Shown piece by piece: positions 26,649 through 36,569 of a DNA stretch of 64,000 bases. The stretch comes from Amylibacter sp. (GTDB taxonomy: Bacteria; Pseudomonadota; Alphaproteobacteria; Rhodobacterales; Rhodobacteraceae). Made by a program: the position numbers and the translations under genes. The stretch covers positions 56,365 to 120,364 of the forward strand of contig JAJFHZ010000030.1 of the NCBI GenBank assembly GCA_021775355.1, read 5' to 3'. Position 1 is the stretch's first letter; each line of letters opens with the position of its first letter. The notes beneath the pieces are model-generated. The model worked only from the letters and a program-made list of their open reading frames with translations. It made no database searches and was not told the DNA's origin.

Positions 26649-27974
26649 ATGCCTACAGAGAAAAAGCTTTTTATCAAGACCTATGGCTGTCAGATGAATG
26701 TCTATGACAGCGAACGGATTTCGGATGCATTGGCCCCGGCGGGCTATGCGGTGACAACGGATGAGGCGCAAGCGGATCTGGTTTTGCTGAACACGTGCCA
26801 TATCCGTGAAAAAGCCGCTGAGAAAATTTATTCTGAACTTGGCCGCATGAAGCAGCTGAAGTTGAAAAACCCCGATATGAAATTTGGCGTGGCAGGCTGT
26901 GTGGCACAGGCCGAAGGACAAGAGATTATCAATCGTCAGCCAATGGTTGATTTTGTCGTGGGTTCACAAGCTTATCATCGGTTGCCCGACATGGTAAAAG
27001 CCGCGGACAGTGGTGACAAGCCTGTCGATATAGACTTTCCGACCGAAGATAAATTCGACCATATCGTGCGCAGCAAAGCAAAGCGCAAACTTCCAAGCGC
27101 ATTTCTGACAGTACAGGAAGGGTGCGATAAGTTCTGTGCCTTTTGTGTTGTCCCTTATACGCGCGGTGCCGAAGTATCGCGCCCTGCACAAAAAATTATT
27201 GATGAAGCCAAGCTGTTGGTTGACCAAGGTGTGGTAGAGATCAATTTGCTCGGTCAAAATGTAAATGCTTATCATGGTCAGGGTCCGGACGGTGAATGGT
27301 CACTGGCCCGCCTTATACGTGAACTTGCCAAAATCGACGATTTGAAACGTATCCGATTTACCACTTCACACCCCAATGATATGGACGATGATCTAATTGC
27401 GGCGCACGGTGATACTGAAAAACTAATGCCGTATTTGCACCTGCCTGTTCAGGCGGGTTCGGATAAAATTCTGAAAGCGATGAACCGGCATCATACGGCA
27501 GAAGAATATCTGAAAGTCATTGAACGCATTCGCGCGGCACGCAACGATATTGCTCTGTCCGGCGATTTTATTGTCGGCTTCCCCGGTGAGACCGAGGAAG
27601 ATTTCCAACAGACTTTGGCGCTATGCAAAAAGGTAAGATACGGTCAGGCCTATTCGTTTAAATATTCTACCCGCCCGGGTACACCAGCGGCGGAATGGGA
27701 ACAGGTGGATGAGGTTGAAAAAGCGGATCGTTTACGTCGGTTGCAAATGCTGCTGACAAAACACCAAATGGACTTTCAGCTTTCTATGGTTGGAAAAACG
27801 CTACCGGTTCTTTTGGAAAAACCGGCACGTGATCTCGGACAGTTGGTTGGAAAGTCGGAATATTTACATGCCGTTCACATGGATGCGGCCCCGGAACTGG
27901 TCGGGTCAATTGTACAGGCCAAAGTGATTCGTACCGAAAGAAACTCTCTGGGTGGCCTAATTGTTGGAAAATAG
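26649..27974 (+). CDS. miaB: tRNA-2-methylthio-N6-dimethylallyladenosine synthase
   Basis: This radical-SAM methylthiotransferase modifies A37 of tRNAs reading UNN codons. The 441 residues contain the UPF0004 cluster cysteines in [20 protein letters not shown] and [10 protein letters not shown], the radical SAM motif CDKFCAFC in [21 protein letters not shown], and a C-terminal TRAM domain ([25 protein letters not shown]). It normally precedes phoH, ybeY, corC and lnt; here two extra exported-protein genes lie in between. Confidence 0.96.
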   Translation: MPTEKKLFIKTYGCQMNVYDSERISDALAPAGYAVTTDEAQADLVLLNTCHIREKAAEKIYSELGRMKQLKLKNPDMKFGVAGCVAQAEGQEIINRQPMVDFVVGSQAYHRLPDMVKAADSGDKPVDIDFPTEDKFDHIVRSKAKRKLPSAFLTVQEGCDKFCAFCVVPYTRGAEVSRPAQKIIDEAKLLVDQGVVEINLLGQNVNAYHGQGPDGEWSLARLIRELAKIDDLKRIRFTTSHPNDMDDDLIAAHGDTEKLMPYLHLPVQAGSDKILKAMNRHHTAEEYLKVIERIRAARNDIALSGDFIVGFPGETEEDFQQTLALCKKVRYGQAYSFKYSTRPGTPAAEWEQVDEVEKADRLRRLQMLLTKHQMDFQLSMVGKTLPVLLEKPARDLGQLVGKSEYLHAVHMDAAPELVGSIVQAKVIRTERNSLGGLIVGK

Positions 27975-28167
27975 CATAAATATAAATTTTAAGGTATTGA
28001 TACACTTGCGGAAACAATGGTTATTTTTGCAAGGTTAATGTTTCCTAAGCATGATCTGTTGGCCGAAGTTTTCCGTTCACTAACTGCAATTTTTTGATAT
28101 AGTAACGTAATGTAACTTAGTATTGGTTTGTTCCTCAATAAGCCAAAAATGCGTACGTAAGGGGATT

Positions 28168-28719
28168 ATGATGTCCAAAAATCTTTTAAAGATTGTAGCT
28201 ATGGCTGCACTTGGGGCTTCTGTTGCTTCAGCTGGTTTTGCCGGAAGTGCAAACACGGTATCTAACGCACGATATGTTCCTACGATCTGGGTCGACCCCG
28301 ATGGATGTGAACACTGGGTAATGGATGATGGTGCAGAAGGTTATATGACACCGCACGTTACACGTGACGGCATTCCGGTTTGCCAACGCGGCAATACATG
28401 CGCAGTGATGAATTCCGATCAATTATTTGCAGTAGATAAATGGCATGTCAGTGCTGCCAACCGTACGCGACTGAAAGCGTTTTTCAGAGATTCAGGTGCA
28501 AGCGTATATTTGATTGATGGTCACACCGATAGTGATGCAAGTGATGCGTATAATATGCGCTTGTCAAAAAATCGCGCCATGGCAATTGCAAGTATTGCAA
28601 AAAGTGCCGGTGTTAAAGCACAGGCGCGTTGGTACGGGGAACGTGTTCCTGCGGCATCCAACAATACGCGGGTGGGTAAATCTAAAAACCGTCGCGTTGA
28701 AATTCAATGTATTCGCTAG
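28168..28719 (+). CDS. exported OmpA-C-like domain protein with WVDP motif
   Basis: A 183-residue protein with a signal peptide (SKNLLKIVAMAALGASVASAGFA). A short cysteine-containing motif, TIWVDPDGCEHWVMDDGAEG, lies at about 39-58. The C-terminal OmpA-like peptidoglycan-binding region follows, with VYLIDGHTDSDASDAYNMRLSKNRA and ENRRV-type SKNRRVEIQC. The ATG at 28168 follows TAAGGGGA; an upstream frame from 28123 lacks a ribosome site. The WVDP motif is repeated in the next gene, a lipoprotein, and the two form an operon inserted between miaB and phoH. The function is unknown, probably envelope-associated. Confidence 0.8.
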   Translation: MMSKNLLKIVAMAALGASVASAGFAGSANTVSNARYVPTIWVDPDGCEHWVMDDGAEGYMTPHVTRDGIPVCQRGNTCAVMNSDQLFAVDKWHVSAANRTRLKAFFRDSGASVYLIDGHTDSDASDAYNMRLSKNRAMAIASIAKSAGVKAQARWYGERVPAASNNTRVGKSKNRRVEIQCIR

Positions 28720-28735
28720 GTTGGAAGGGAAAACA

Positions 28736-29035
28736 ATGACATTTATGAAAGCAACTTCGGTAGCACTTCTGGCCATTTCAGTTGCAGGCTGCGACGTTCC
28801 AAAACAGAATAAAACCGTGGATAACTTTATTGACAGCAAGGACTTAAGCCAGTTGAAGGCTGGTATCTGGGTGGACCCAAATGGCTGCGATCACTGGATT
28901 ATTGATGATGGTGTCGAAGGTTATTTATCAGCTCGTATTGACCAAAACGGTAAACCTGTTTGTTCCGGCATAGCAGAACCAAATACCGCGACTGGCGCTT
29001 ACAAATCAGGAAGTCCGATCGCTGACGTCATATAA
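28736..29035 (+). CDS. small lipoprotein sharing the WVDP motif with its neighbour
   Basis: A 99-residue protein beginning MTFMKATSVALLAISVAGC, a lipoprotein signal with the lipobox cysteine at about 19. The mature part carries GIWVDPNGCDHWIIDDGVEG and GKPVC, nearly identical in pattern to residues of the preceding OmpA-like protein (WVDP-x-GC-x-HW-x2-DDG-x-EGY, then PVC about 13 residues later). GGAAGGGA lies 7 bases ahead of the ATG and the gap to the upstream gene is 16 bases. A terminator follows. The function is unknown. Confidence 0.75.
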   Translation: MTFMKATSVALLAISVAGCDVPKQNKTVDNFIDSKDLSQLKAGIWVDPNGCDHWIIDDGVEGYLSARIDQNGKPVCSGIAEPNTATGAYKSGSPIADVI

Positions 29036-29054
29036 ATGTGAATGGATTTTAATG

Positions 29055-29082
29055 AAAAGCCGCGCATGTCGCGGCTTTTTTT
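29055..29082 (+). terminator. Rho-independent terminator
   Basis: A perfect 10-bp stem AAAAGCCGCG / CGCGGCTTTT around the loop CATGT is followed by a run of T. It ends the OmpA-like/lipoprotein operon and isolates it from phoH. Confidence 0.9.
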
Positions 29083-29150
29083 GATAAATGACTTGCGCAA
29101 CCCTGTATATCTTGCGACTATTTTAGTAACCTAAATGCACGGAGGCAGCT

Positions 29151-30170
29151 TTGGCGAACATCGCCCCTACAATACCGCATAACAGCACAAGAAAACCTGA
29201 AACCCTGCTGAATTTTCCAGACAATAGATACTTAATTGATTTATGTGGCGCACTTGATCGCAATCTTACCACTATTGAAGCGGCACTGGGCGTGCAAATT
29301 GTGCGCCGTGGCAATGAAATCGCCGTTATGGGGGATAAAGACGCGCAGGCGAAAGCGGCAAGTATTTTGAATTCTCTTTATGAGCGGACAGAGCAGGGAA
29401 AACCTGTTGAACCGGCCGATATTGATGCAGCCATTCGATTTGGTGGAAAGTTGCAAGACGAATCCCGTATGGCGGTTGGTCAGATAGAGATGTTCAAGGG
29501 CGGACATTTGGAAATCAGAACTCGCAAAAAAACCGTTGAACCACGCACGGTGACACAAAAACATTACGTCGAAGATCTGTTTGCAAAAGAGCTTGTATTT
29601 GGGCTTGGCCCTGCGGGAACCGGTAAAACATACCTTGCTGTAGCGACTGCAGTTTCCATGTTTATCAATGGCTTAGTTGACAAAATAATCCTTGCGCGCC
29701 CTGCGGTGGAAGCGGGTGAGCGGCTTGGATTTCTACCGGGTGACATGAAGGAAAAAGTCGATCCCTATATGCAGCCGCTTTATGACGCGCTAAACGATTT
29801 TTTTCCGGCCAAACAAGTGGAAAAACTAATAGAAGACAGACGTATTGAAATTGCGCCACTTGCTTTTATGCGCGGGCGCACGTTGAACAACGCCTATGTG
29901 GTTCTGGATGAAGCGCAGAATGCGACAACGATGCAGATGAAAATGTTCCTGACCCGCATGGGTGAGGGGTCACGCATGGCCATCACCGGTGATATGAGCC
30001 AGATCGATTTACCGCGCAGCGTACCATCCGGTCTGGTAGAGGCGGAAAAGATACTGCGTGAGGTTAAGGGTATTGGGTTCACCTATTTTAAAACCGAAGA
30101 CATTGTGCGTCATCCGATGGTTGCGAAAATCGTCACTGCCTACGACAAGCACGCCAAAGCGAATGGATAA
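29151..30170 (+). CDS. phoH: PhoH family ATPase
   Basis: A 339-residue P-loop protein of the PhoH/YbeZ type, which acts in RNA metabolism with YbeY. The Walker A motif is GPAGTGKTYLA at about 152-162, followed by RPAVEAGERLGFLPGDM, Walker B VVLDEAQNAT and the sensor ITGDMSQIDLP. An N-terminal KH-like region (residues 20-80) precedes it. The start is TTG at 29151, supported by GGAGG at 29141-29145. The ybeY gene overlaps its end by 8 bases. Confidence 0.94.
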   Translation: MANIAPTIPHNSTRKPETLLNFPDNRYLIDLCGALDRNLTTIEAALGVQIVRRGNEIAVMGDKDAQAKAASILNSLYERTEQGKPVEPADIDAAIRFGGKLQDESRMAVGQIEMFKGGHLEIRTRKKTVEPRTVTQKHYVEDLFAKELVFGLGPAGTGKTYLAVATAVSMFINGLVDKIILARPAVEAGERLGFLPGDMKEKVDPYMQPLYDALNDFFPAKQVEKLIEDRRIEIAPLAFMRGRTLNNAYVVLDEAQNATTMQMKMFLTRMGEGSRMAITGDMSQIDLPRSVPSGLVEAEKILREVKGIGFTYFKTEDIVRHPMVAKIVTAYDKHAKANG

Positions 30171-30678
30171 TACGGTTGAAGTTGTTGTTGAAAACGCGCT
30201 TTGGAACAGGTTTGATATTGAAGACATCGCAAACCGCGCATTTGGCGCGGTGGCCGAAAAGCTGGGCCTTGTGGATGGCCCGTACGAACTAAGTATTCTG
30301 GCCTGCGATGACGCCCGCATAGCGGTATTGAACGCAGAGTTTCGCGGCAAGCAAACCCCGACCAATGTCCTGTCCTGGCCTGGGTTCGATCTAAGCCCCG
30401 CTATGGCAGGCGGGAAACCCGATTTGCCCCCGCCTGCCATGCATGGTGATCCATTTGTTAATATTGGCGATATTGCAATTGCCTGTCAGACCTGCATGCA
30501 AGAGGCGGATAAGGCAGGTATTGAACCTTTGCATCACATTACCCATTTACTGATACATGGGATATTACATCTTTTGGGCTATGACCACGAAACGGAAATA
30601 GATGCAAAAATGATGGAAACACTGGAAATTGAACTGTTGGCCAGTATGGGTATTGGAAATCCCTATCAAAATGTGTAA
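30163..30678 (+). CDS. ybeY: endoribonuclease YbeY (rRNA maturation factor)
   Basis: A 171-residue metal-dependent RNase for 16S rRNA 3'-end maturation and ribosome quality control. The zinc site is HHITHLLIHGILHLLGYDHE near the C-terminus, with the H-x3-H-x5-H pattern, and TNVLSWPGF is the conserved middle motif. The start is the ATG at 30163 inside the end of phoH; an earlier in-frame start at 30058 lies deeper in phoH and is not family-like. Order phoH-ybeY-corC-lnt is conserved in Proteobacteria. Confidence 0.94.
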   Translation: MDNTVEVVVENALWNRFDIEDIANRAFGAVAEKLGLVDGPYELSILACDDARIAVLNAEFRGKQTPTNVLSWPGFDLSPAMAGGKPDLPPPAMHGDPFVNIGDIAIACQTCMQEADKAGIEPLHHITHLLIHGILHLLGYDHETEIDAKMMETLEIELLASMGIGNPYQNV

Positions 30679-30705
30679 TTTGATCGTGATTATTGGAAAG
30701 AGGCT

Positions 30706-31563
30706 ATGAACGACACAATCGACGGATCTTCTAGCGCGGCGCATAGCGCGCAGCCGGAAGATGAAAAAGAACCGATAGGTTTTTTTAAACGCTTATTTGC
30801 GACGAATAGCTATGCAGATATGGTTTCACCCCCTGACACAGAAAAAATGCTACCCGCAAGCAGCCTGAAATTCCTAAGTACTCTTCGGGTTGATGATGTG
30901 GCTGTGCCGAGGGCTGACATCGTCGCGATTCCGATTGACCTGAAACTGGAAGAACTGTTGCGCGTTTTCAAAGACAGCGGTCATTCCAGATTACCCGCTT
31001 ACAATGATGCTTTGGACAACCCCAAAGGCTTTTTGCATCTAAAGGACTTGGCCTTGAAATATGGGTTCAATGGTAAAACCACGCGATTTTCCGTTAAGCC
31101 TATGCTTAGATCTTTACTTTATGTGCCACCTTCGATGACCATTGATGTGTTGCTTCAAAAAATGCAATCGGATCGTATTCATATGGCATTGGTCATTGAT
31201 GAATACGGTGGGGTTGACGGTTTGGTAACGATTGAAGATCTGATCGAACAAATTGTCGGTGAGATAGAAGATGAACATGACACCGATGAAGAAGAATACT
31301 GGATCGAAGAAAAACCCGGCGTTTATTTATGTCAGGCGCGTGCGCCATTGGATGAATTTGAAAAAGTTTTGAATGCTGATTTGGCCAGTTCTGCCGATGA
31401 TGAAGAAATAGATACGTTGGGTGGGTTGATCACAATGATGATCGGACGTGTGCCCGTGCGCGGTGAAGTGATTAAACACCCTGATGGATTTGAATTTGAA
31501 GTCATCGATGCCGACCCGCGTCGTATCAAAAAACTGCGTGTATGCAGGTCACAAAAGCGGTGA
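30706..31563 (+). CDS. corC: CorC/HlyC family CBS-domain protein
   Basis: A 285-residue cytosolic protein with two CBS domains (about 65-185, including DVAVPRADIVAIP and HMALVIDEYGGVDGLVTIEDLIEQIVGEI) and a C-terminal CorC_HlyC transporter-associated domain (LDEFEKVLNADL...DTLGGLITMMIGRVPVRGE). It lacks the N-terminal CNNM membrane domain of the long forms. A role in Mg/Co efflux is inferred from family. It lies 28 bases after ybeY and overlaps lnt by 22 bases. Confidence 0.9.
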   Translation: MNDTIDGSSSAAHSAQPEDEKEPIGFFKRLFATNSYADMVSPPDTEKMLPASSLKFLSTLRVDDVAVPRADIVAIPIDLKLEELLRVFKDSGHSRLPAYNDALDNPKGFLHLKDLALKYGFNGKTTRFSVKPMLRSLLYVPPSMTIDVLLQKMQSDRIHMALVIDEYGGVDGLVTIEDLIEQIVGEIEDEHDTDEEEYWIEEKPGVYLCQARAPLDEFEKVLNADLASSADDEEIDTLGGLITMMIGRVPVRGEVIKHPDGFEFEVIDADPRRIKKLRVCRSQKR

Positions 31564-33104
31564 TTGTTACGCTGTTGGAAAAGCTGATTATCTGGCTAGA
31601 CGGCAAGCCTAAGCGTGTGTGGTTCGCCGCAGTTCTACTGGGGTTTATTCTGGCGTTGGGGCAGGCCCCTGTATCCTTGCCGGTCGGTGTATTCATCTCA
31701 ATTCCAATTCTGGGTTATTGTGCATTTCGGGCAAGTACTTGGAAACGGGCTTTTGCGATCGGCTGGTGGGCTGGGCTTGGGTATTTCGGCCTAGGCATGA
31801 TTTGGCTGGTAGAGCCGTTTTTTGTCGAACCGGAAAAACATGCAATCCTTGCCCCTTTTGCCCTGGTTGCCGTGTCCGGAGGGTTGGCACTGTTTTGGGG
31901 CATCGCATTTGCATTCTCGAAACAGTTTGGCGCAGGGCTGGGGCGGTATATAATCGGGCTTGCTGTTGCATGGGCAGTTGTCGAATACTTGCGTTCTATC
32001 CTGTTTACAGGTTTCCCGTGGGGCTTGCTGGGTTACACATGGATTGAAACGCCAATTGCACAATGGGCCTCGGTTGTTGGGCCGTTTGGTTTGGTATTCA
32101 TGACCGCATTTGGCGGGCTATTAATGCTAAGCTTTCCAAACAAGCGTTTTGTAGCACCTGTGATAACACTGTTGTTTTTCAGCACTTTATGGGTGGGGGG
32201 GACATGGCGTATTCCGGATGCGCAGGCCAAACAGGAAACCAATATACGTGTCCGTCTTATTCAACCTAACGCGCCGCAACACCAAAAATGGGACCCTGAA
32301 TGGATTGGTGTATTTTTCAGGCGTGCCCTGGAACTGACAGCGTCCCCTATGAAAGAAGCCGTTGATCTTGTTATCTGGCCGGAAACCGCAGTGCCGTTTG
32401 CATTGCAGAACGATACGGATGACTTGAAAATCCTATCGGATTCGGCAGGGCCGAACGCCCATATTATTGCAGGGATCAGGCGGTTCGAAGAGAATAATTT
32501 GTATAATTCAATGGTTCATCTGGACCAAAAGGGTGGGTTGGTATCGATTTACGACAAATCCCATCTGGTGCCATTTGGCGAGTATATCCCATTTTCCGAA
32601 TATCTGTCGGGTTTGGGGTTGCGCGGGATGGCTGCAAATTTGCAAGGATTTTCATCGGGCGCAGGGCCGGAAGTTATTTCGGCTTACGGACTGCCATCCT
32701 ATCTGGCGATGATCTGTTACGAGGCAATTTTCCCGTCCTTTGCCCACACGGGCGATGATCGGCCGGAATTTTTGATGCACATTACCAATGACGCGTGGTT
32801 CGGTGATACGATCGGCCCGTACCAGCATCTGGTTCAGGTGCGATTCCGCGCCATTGAACAGGGCTTGCCCGCAGCGCGGTCTGCAAATACCGGCATTTCA
32901 GCGGTGATTGATCCATACGGGCGGATAGTCAGTCGTTTGAAGCTTAATAAAGCAGGTGTTTTGGATGCTGATCTGCCAGTACCGTTGAATCCTACGATAT
33001 ATGCGCAGTTTGGCGAGGTGCCATTTTTTGTGATGATGCTTCTTTTAGGGCTTATCGCCAAATATGTGACATATAGGTCAGGGAAATTTGCACCTGACCA
33101 ATAA
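31542..33104 (+). CDS. lnt: apolipoprotein N-acyltransferase
   Basis: An integral inner-membrane enzyme of 520 residues that adds the third acyl chain to lipoproteins. Six or so N-terminal membrane helices (about 20-215) are followed by a periplasmic nitrilase-fold domain with the catalytic triad: glutamate in VIWPETAVPF, lysine in IYDKSHLVPFGEYIPF and cysteine in LAMICYEAIFPS. A final membrane segment (FFVMMLLLGLIAKYV) closes the protein. Overlap with corC supports co-translation. Two lipoproteins in this window would be substrates. Confidence 0.95.
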   Translation: MQVTKAVIVTLLEKLIIWLDGKPKRVWFAAVLLGFILALGQAPVSLPVGVFISIPILGYCAFRASTWKRAFAIGWWAGLGYFGLGMIWLVEPFFVEPEKHAILAPFALVAVSGGLALFWGIAFAFSKQFGAGLGRYIIGLAVAWAVVEYLRSILFTGFPWGLLGYTWIETPIAQWASVVGPFGLVFMTAFGGLLMLSFPNKRFVAPVITLLFFSTLWVGGTWRIPDAQAKQETNIRVRLIQPNAPQHQKWDPEWIGVFFRRALELTASPMKEAVDLVIWPETAVPFALQNDTDDLKILSDSAGPNAHIIAGIRRFEENNLYNSMVHLDQKGGLVSIYDKSHLVPFGEYIPFSEYLSGLGLRGMAANLQGFSSGAGPEVISAYGLPSYLAMICYEAIFPSFAHTGDDRPEFLMHITNDAWFGDTIGPYQHLVQVRFRAIEQGLPAARSANTGISAVIDPYGRIVSRLKLNKAGVLDADLPVPLNPTIYAQFGEVPFFVMMLLLGLIAKYVTYRSGKFAPDQ

Positions 33105-33149
33105 TATGATTGACCCCGTGCGATAGGGACTCTACTCCATTCTGTAACC

Positions 33150-33197
33150 ATCGCTACAACGGCTTCCTGACGTGGCGGTTTAATCATACTGGAGCGT
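33150..33197 (+). promoter_or_regulatory. SAM/SAH riboswitch in the metK leader
   Basis: The leader carries the compact H-type pseudoknot of the SAM/SAH riboswitch. Stem CGCTAC (33152-33157) pairs with GTGGCG (33172-33177), the loop has the conserved AACGGCTTCCTGAC, and GGAGC (33191-33195) can pair with GGCTTCC. That last element is the ribosome-binding sequence of metK, 6-10 bases before its ATG, so ligand binding would hide it. The class is known mainly upstream of metK in Rhodobacterales. I matched it from memory of the consensus; a covariance-model search would confirm it. Confidence 0.85.
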
Positions 33198-33201
33198 ATA
33201 A

Positions 33202-34368
33202 ATGTCCCGACAGAACTACCTATTTACCTCGGAATCCGTTTCCGAAGGCCACCCCGATAAAATCTGTGACCGTGTATCCGACGCTATATTGGATGCATTC
33301 CTTACCGAAGAAGAACTGGCGCGTGTCGCGTGCGAAACTTTTGCCACAACCGACCGTGTTATTGTTGGCGGTGAGGTTGGGTTGTCGTCCCCAGAAAAGC
33401 TAAAAGATATGATGGGCCGCGTTGAAAGCATCGTGCGCGAATGCGTTAAGGATGTTGGTTATGAACAAGAGGGGTTTCATTGGAAAAATCTGACTGTTAA
33501 CAATTATCTGCATCCGCAATCCGCCCATATCGCGCAAGGCGTTGATAATGCGGGCGCGGGTGATCAGGGCATTATGTTCGGCTATGCAGTGAATGAAACC
33601 ACCGATCTGATGCCAGCCCCCATTCAGTATTCCCACGCCATATTGCGCACTCTGGCCGAGGCCCGTAAATCAGGTGAAGCGGCTGTTCTGGGTCCTGACA
33701 GTAAATCGCAACTTTCAGTGAATTATGTTGATGGTAAACCCGTTGGCGTATCGTCTATCGTTTTATCCACGCAACACTTGGATGCGTCGATGACGTCGGA
33801 TGATGTACGTGCGGTTGTGGAGCCTTATATTCGCAAAACCCTGCCCGATGGCTGGATTTCGGCTGCTACCGAATGGCATGTGAACCCGACTGGTGCGTTT
33901 GTGATCGGTGGCCCCGATGGTGATGCAGGTCTGACAGGACGTAAGATTATCGTCGATACATATGGCGGTGCTGCCCCACATGGTGGCGGTGCATTTTCCG
34001 GTAAGGATCCGACCAAGGTTGATCGCTCTGCCGCTTATGCCGCGCGCTATCTGGCGAAAAACGTTGTGGCGTCCGGCATGGCAGAACGCTGCACAATTCA
34101 GCTGTCATACGCAATCGGTGTCGCCAAACCGTTGTCGATTTATTGTGATACACACGGCACAGGGCAAGTACATGAAAGCGAGATCGAAAAGGCGGTGGCA
34201 GAAATCATGGATTTGACGCCGACAGGTATCAAAGACCATCTGCAACTGACCCGCCCGATTTATGAACGCACAGCGGCCTACGGCCATTTCGGCCGCAAGC
34301 CTACCAATGACGGCGGTTTTTCATGGGAAAAAACCGATCTTGTTGAGGCTTTAAAAAAGGCGGTTTGA
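33202..34368 (+). CDS. metK: S-adenosylmethionine synthetase
   Basis: Makes SAM from methionine and ATP. The 388 residues include the start region [22 protein letters not shown], the ATP motif [12 protein letters not shown] at about 117-128 and the metal loop [23 protein letters not shown]. The gene is preceded by a riboswitch whose pseudoknot would mask the GGAG ribosome site, giving feedback control by SAM/SAH at translation, and followed by a terminator. It appears to be a single-gene unit downstream of lnt with its own promoter in the 97-base gap. Confidence 0.97.
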   Translation: MSRQNYLFTSESVSEGHPDKICDRVSDAILDAFLTEEELARVACETFATTDRVIVGGEVGLSSPEKLKDMMGRVESIVRECVKDVGYEQEGFHWKNLTVNNYLHPQSAHIAQGVDNAGAGDQGIMFGYAVNETTDLMPAPIQYSHAILRTLAEARKSGEAAVLGPDSKSQLSVNYVDGKPVGVSSIVLSTQHLDASMTSDDVRAVVEPYIRKTLPDGWISAATEWHVNPTGAFVIGGPDGDAGLTGRKIIVDTYGGAAPHGGGAFSGKDPTKVDRSAAYAARYLAKNVVASGMAERCTIQLSYAIGVAKPLSIYCDTHGTGQVHESEIEKAVAEIMDLTPTGIKDHLQLTRPIYERTAAYGHFGRKPTNDGGFSWEKTDLVEALKKAV

Positions 34369-34405
34369 TCGCCCCTTGATCACAAACACGCGAAAAGATA
34401 ATGAG

Positions 34406-34432
34406 GCCCCAAGTTCTTGGGGCTTCTTTTTT
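34406..34432 (+). terminator. Rho-independent terminator of metK
   Basis: GCCCCAA (34406-34412) and TTGGGGC (34417-34423) pair around GTTC and are followed by TTCTTTTTT. It lies 38 bases past the metK stop and immediately ahead of the trmB start. Confidence 0.9.
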
Positions 34433-34443
34433 GGAATATTGGC

Positions 34444-35157
34444 ATGACAGATAAATCACCATCAGGCGCCCCTTGGCGTAACTTTTATGGCCGTCTGAAA
34501 GGTAAGCACATGAAAGATACGCAAAAGGGTTATATCGACGAAGATTTGGCGACTTTATCCTTGCCCAACGTATCTTGGGAAGAAAATCCTGAACGCACAA
34601 GCATGGATATGAAAGCCCAGTTCGGTGATCATCCTGTTTGGTTGGAAGTGGGCTTTGGCGGTGGCGAACACATGGTGCATCAGGCCATTCAGAACCCCGA
34701 TGTACAGATCCTTGGTTGTGAGCCTTATATCAACGGTGTCGGCATGTTATTGGGTAAAATCCGCAAGGCGGGTGTTGAAAACATTACACTACATGCAGGC
34801 GACGCTCGTGATGTGATGGATATTCTGCCAGACGGTTCAATAGATCGCGCGTTCCTATTATACCCTGACCCATGGCCAAAGAAACGTCATCATAGACGGC
34901 GGTTTGTAACACCTGAACATCTTGATCCTTTGGCGCGATGCCTGAAATCCGGTGCGATATTCCGTGTAGCGACGGATATTGAGGATTATGTGCGTCAAAC
35001 GCTGGAACAGATGACCGCGCGGGGTGATTTTGAATGGGTGGCGGAAACCGCAGAGGACTGGCGTGTGGCGTGGCCCGACTGGTATTCCACGCGTTATGAA
35101 CAAAAAGCCTTTCGTGAGGGCCGCACACCGCATTATATGACTTTCCGCAAACTGTGA
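34444..35157 (+). CDS. trmB: tRNA (guanine-N7)-methyltransferase
   Basis: A 237-residue class I SAM methyltransferase forming m7G46 in the tRNA variable loop. WLEVGFGGGEH is the SAM-binding motif I, LHAGDARDV follows, and the TrmB signature FLLYPDPWPKKRHHRRRF is present. The start ATG 34444 (MTDKSPSGAPWRNFYGR) matches alphaproteobacterial homologues; an upstream in-frame start at 34417 would lie inside the metK terminator. The short distance from the terminator leaves little room for a separate promoter, so some read-through from metK is plausible. Confidence 0.93.
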   Translation: MTDKSPSGAPWRNFYGRLKGKHMKDTQKGYIDEDLATLSLPNVSWEENPERTSMDMKAQFGDHPVWLEVGFGGGEHMVHQAIQNPDVQILGCEPYINGVGMLLGKIRKAGVENITLHAGDARDVMDILPDGSIDRAFLLYPDPWPKKRHHRRRFVTPEHLDPLARCLKSGAIFRVATDIEDYVRQTLEQMTARGDFEWVAETAEDWRVAWPDWYSTRYEQKAFREGRTPHYMTFRKL

Positions 35158-35222
35158 TCGCTTGGCAATAGACCCTAATCAAGGAATCCGCTATAGCGGG
35201 GCAAACAAGATTAGGAATACCC

Positions 35223-36569
35223 ATGTCAGGCCACGGCACCCCAACACCCATGCAATCGCGCGCAGGCGGTCCTTTAAAGGGTACCGCTGAAATTCCGGGG
35301 GATAAATCTGTCTCTCACCGCTCTTTAATCCTGGGCGCATTGGCCGTGGGTGAAACCAAAATCAGCGGTCTTTTGGAAGGTGACGATATTCTAGACACCG
35401 CCAAAGCCATGGCCGCCCTTGGCGCAGATGTTGAACGTGTGGGCGATGGTGAATGGCGGGTAAACGGTGTGGGTGTCGGCGGCTTTGCCGAACCTGACAA
35501 TGTAATCGATTGCGGCAATGCCGGCACCGGTGTGCGCCTGATAATGGGTGCGGTTTCGACCAGCCCGATTACGGTAACTTTCACGGGTGACGCATCCTTG
35601 CGATCACGCCCGATGGGGCGCATCACTGACCCTTTGACCCTGTTTGGCGCGCAAACCGTAGGGCGCGCAAACGGGTTATTGCCGCTGACTTTGGTCGGCG
35701 CACACGAACCGATGCCAGTGCGTTACACATCCCCCCATGCATCCGCCCAGATTAAATCTGCGGTGCTGTTGGCCGGGTTGAATGCACCGGGCAAAACCGT
35801 GCTGATTGAGAAAGAAAAAACCCGTGATCATACGGAACGGATGTTGCGAGGGTTCGGTGCAGAAATTGAAACCGTTGAAACCGATGAAGGGTTTGAGATC
35901 ACACTGACAGGTCAACCCGAATTGCGCCCGCAAACCATTGCGGTGCCACGTGATCCAAGTTCGGCGGCATTCCCCGTTTGCGCGGCTTTGATTGTGGAAG
36001 GGTCGGACATTCTTGTACCCAACATCGGGTTGAACCCGACGCGGGCCGGATTGTTCACGACACTGGTCGAGATGGGCGCGGATATTACCTTTGAAAACCA
36101 ACGCGAAGAAGGTGGCGAGCCTGTGGCTGACTTGCGGGTAAAAGCCAGCAAATTGCAGGGCATCGAAGTGCCGTCCGAACGTGCCCCTTCAATGATTGAT
36201 GAATACCCGATCCTGTCTGCCGTGGCATCCTTTGCGACAGGTAAAACCGTGATGCGCGGGATCAGGGAACTGCGGGTAAAAGAATGCGATCGCATAGACG
36301 CGATGGCACGCGGACTGGAAGCCATGGGTGTCACGATTGAAGAAGGTGAAGATTTTCTGATCGTGCATGGACAGGGTGGAAAAGTTCAGGGGGGTGGAAA
36401 GGCCAGTACGTTTTTTGACCACCGTATCGGCATGTCATTCTTATGTATGGGGCTGGCCACGGAACGACCTGTCAGCATTGATGATGGATCTGCGATTGCG
36501 ACGAGCTTTCCGATTTTTGAAAACCTTATGAAAGACTTGGGCGCTAGTATCATGCGGAACAATAGGTGA
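35223..36569 (+). CDS. aroA: 3-phosphoshikimate 1-carboxyvinyltransferase (EPSP synthase)
   Basis: A 448-residue enzyme of the shikimate pathway. The N-terminal [18 protein letters not shown] binds shikimate-3-phosphate, [11 protein letters not shown] and [13 protein letters not shown] follow, and [14 protein letters not shown] lies in the C-domain. The sequence resembles the class II (glyphosate-tolerant) type found in Rhizobiales and Rhodobacterales, judging by the region near residue 90-105 and length. It overlaps the following cmk gene by 4 bases, a conserved aroA-cmk pair. Confidence 0.96.
   Translation: MSGHGTPTPMQSRAGGPLKGTAEIPGDKSVSHRSLILGALAVGETKISGLLEGDDILDTAKAMAALGADVERVGDGEWRVNGVGVGGFAEPDNVIDCGNAGTGVRLIMGAVSTSPITVTFTGDASLRSRPMGRITDPLTLFGAQTVGRANGLLPLTLVGAHEPMPVRYTSPHASAQIKSAVLLAGLNAPGKTVLIEKEKTRDHTERMLRGFGAEIETVETDEGFEITLTGQPELRPQTIAVPRDPSSAAFPVCAALIVEGSDILVPNIGLNPTRAGLFTTLVEMGADITFENQREEGGEPVADLRVKASKLQGIEVPSERAPSMIDEYPILSAVASFATGKTVMRGIRELRVKECDRIDAMARGLEAMGVTIEEGEDFLIVHGQGGKVQGGGKASTFFDHRIGMSFLCMGLATERPVSIDDGSAIATSFPIFENLMKDLGASIMRNNR

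Noticed and set aside
30058..30162. Upstream start for ybeY
   Set aside because: Lies deep inside phoH; the ATG at 30163 gives the family-typical N-terminus.
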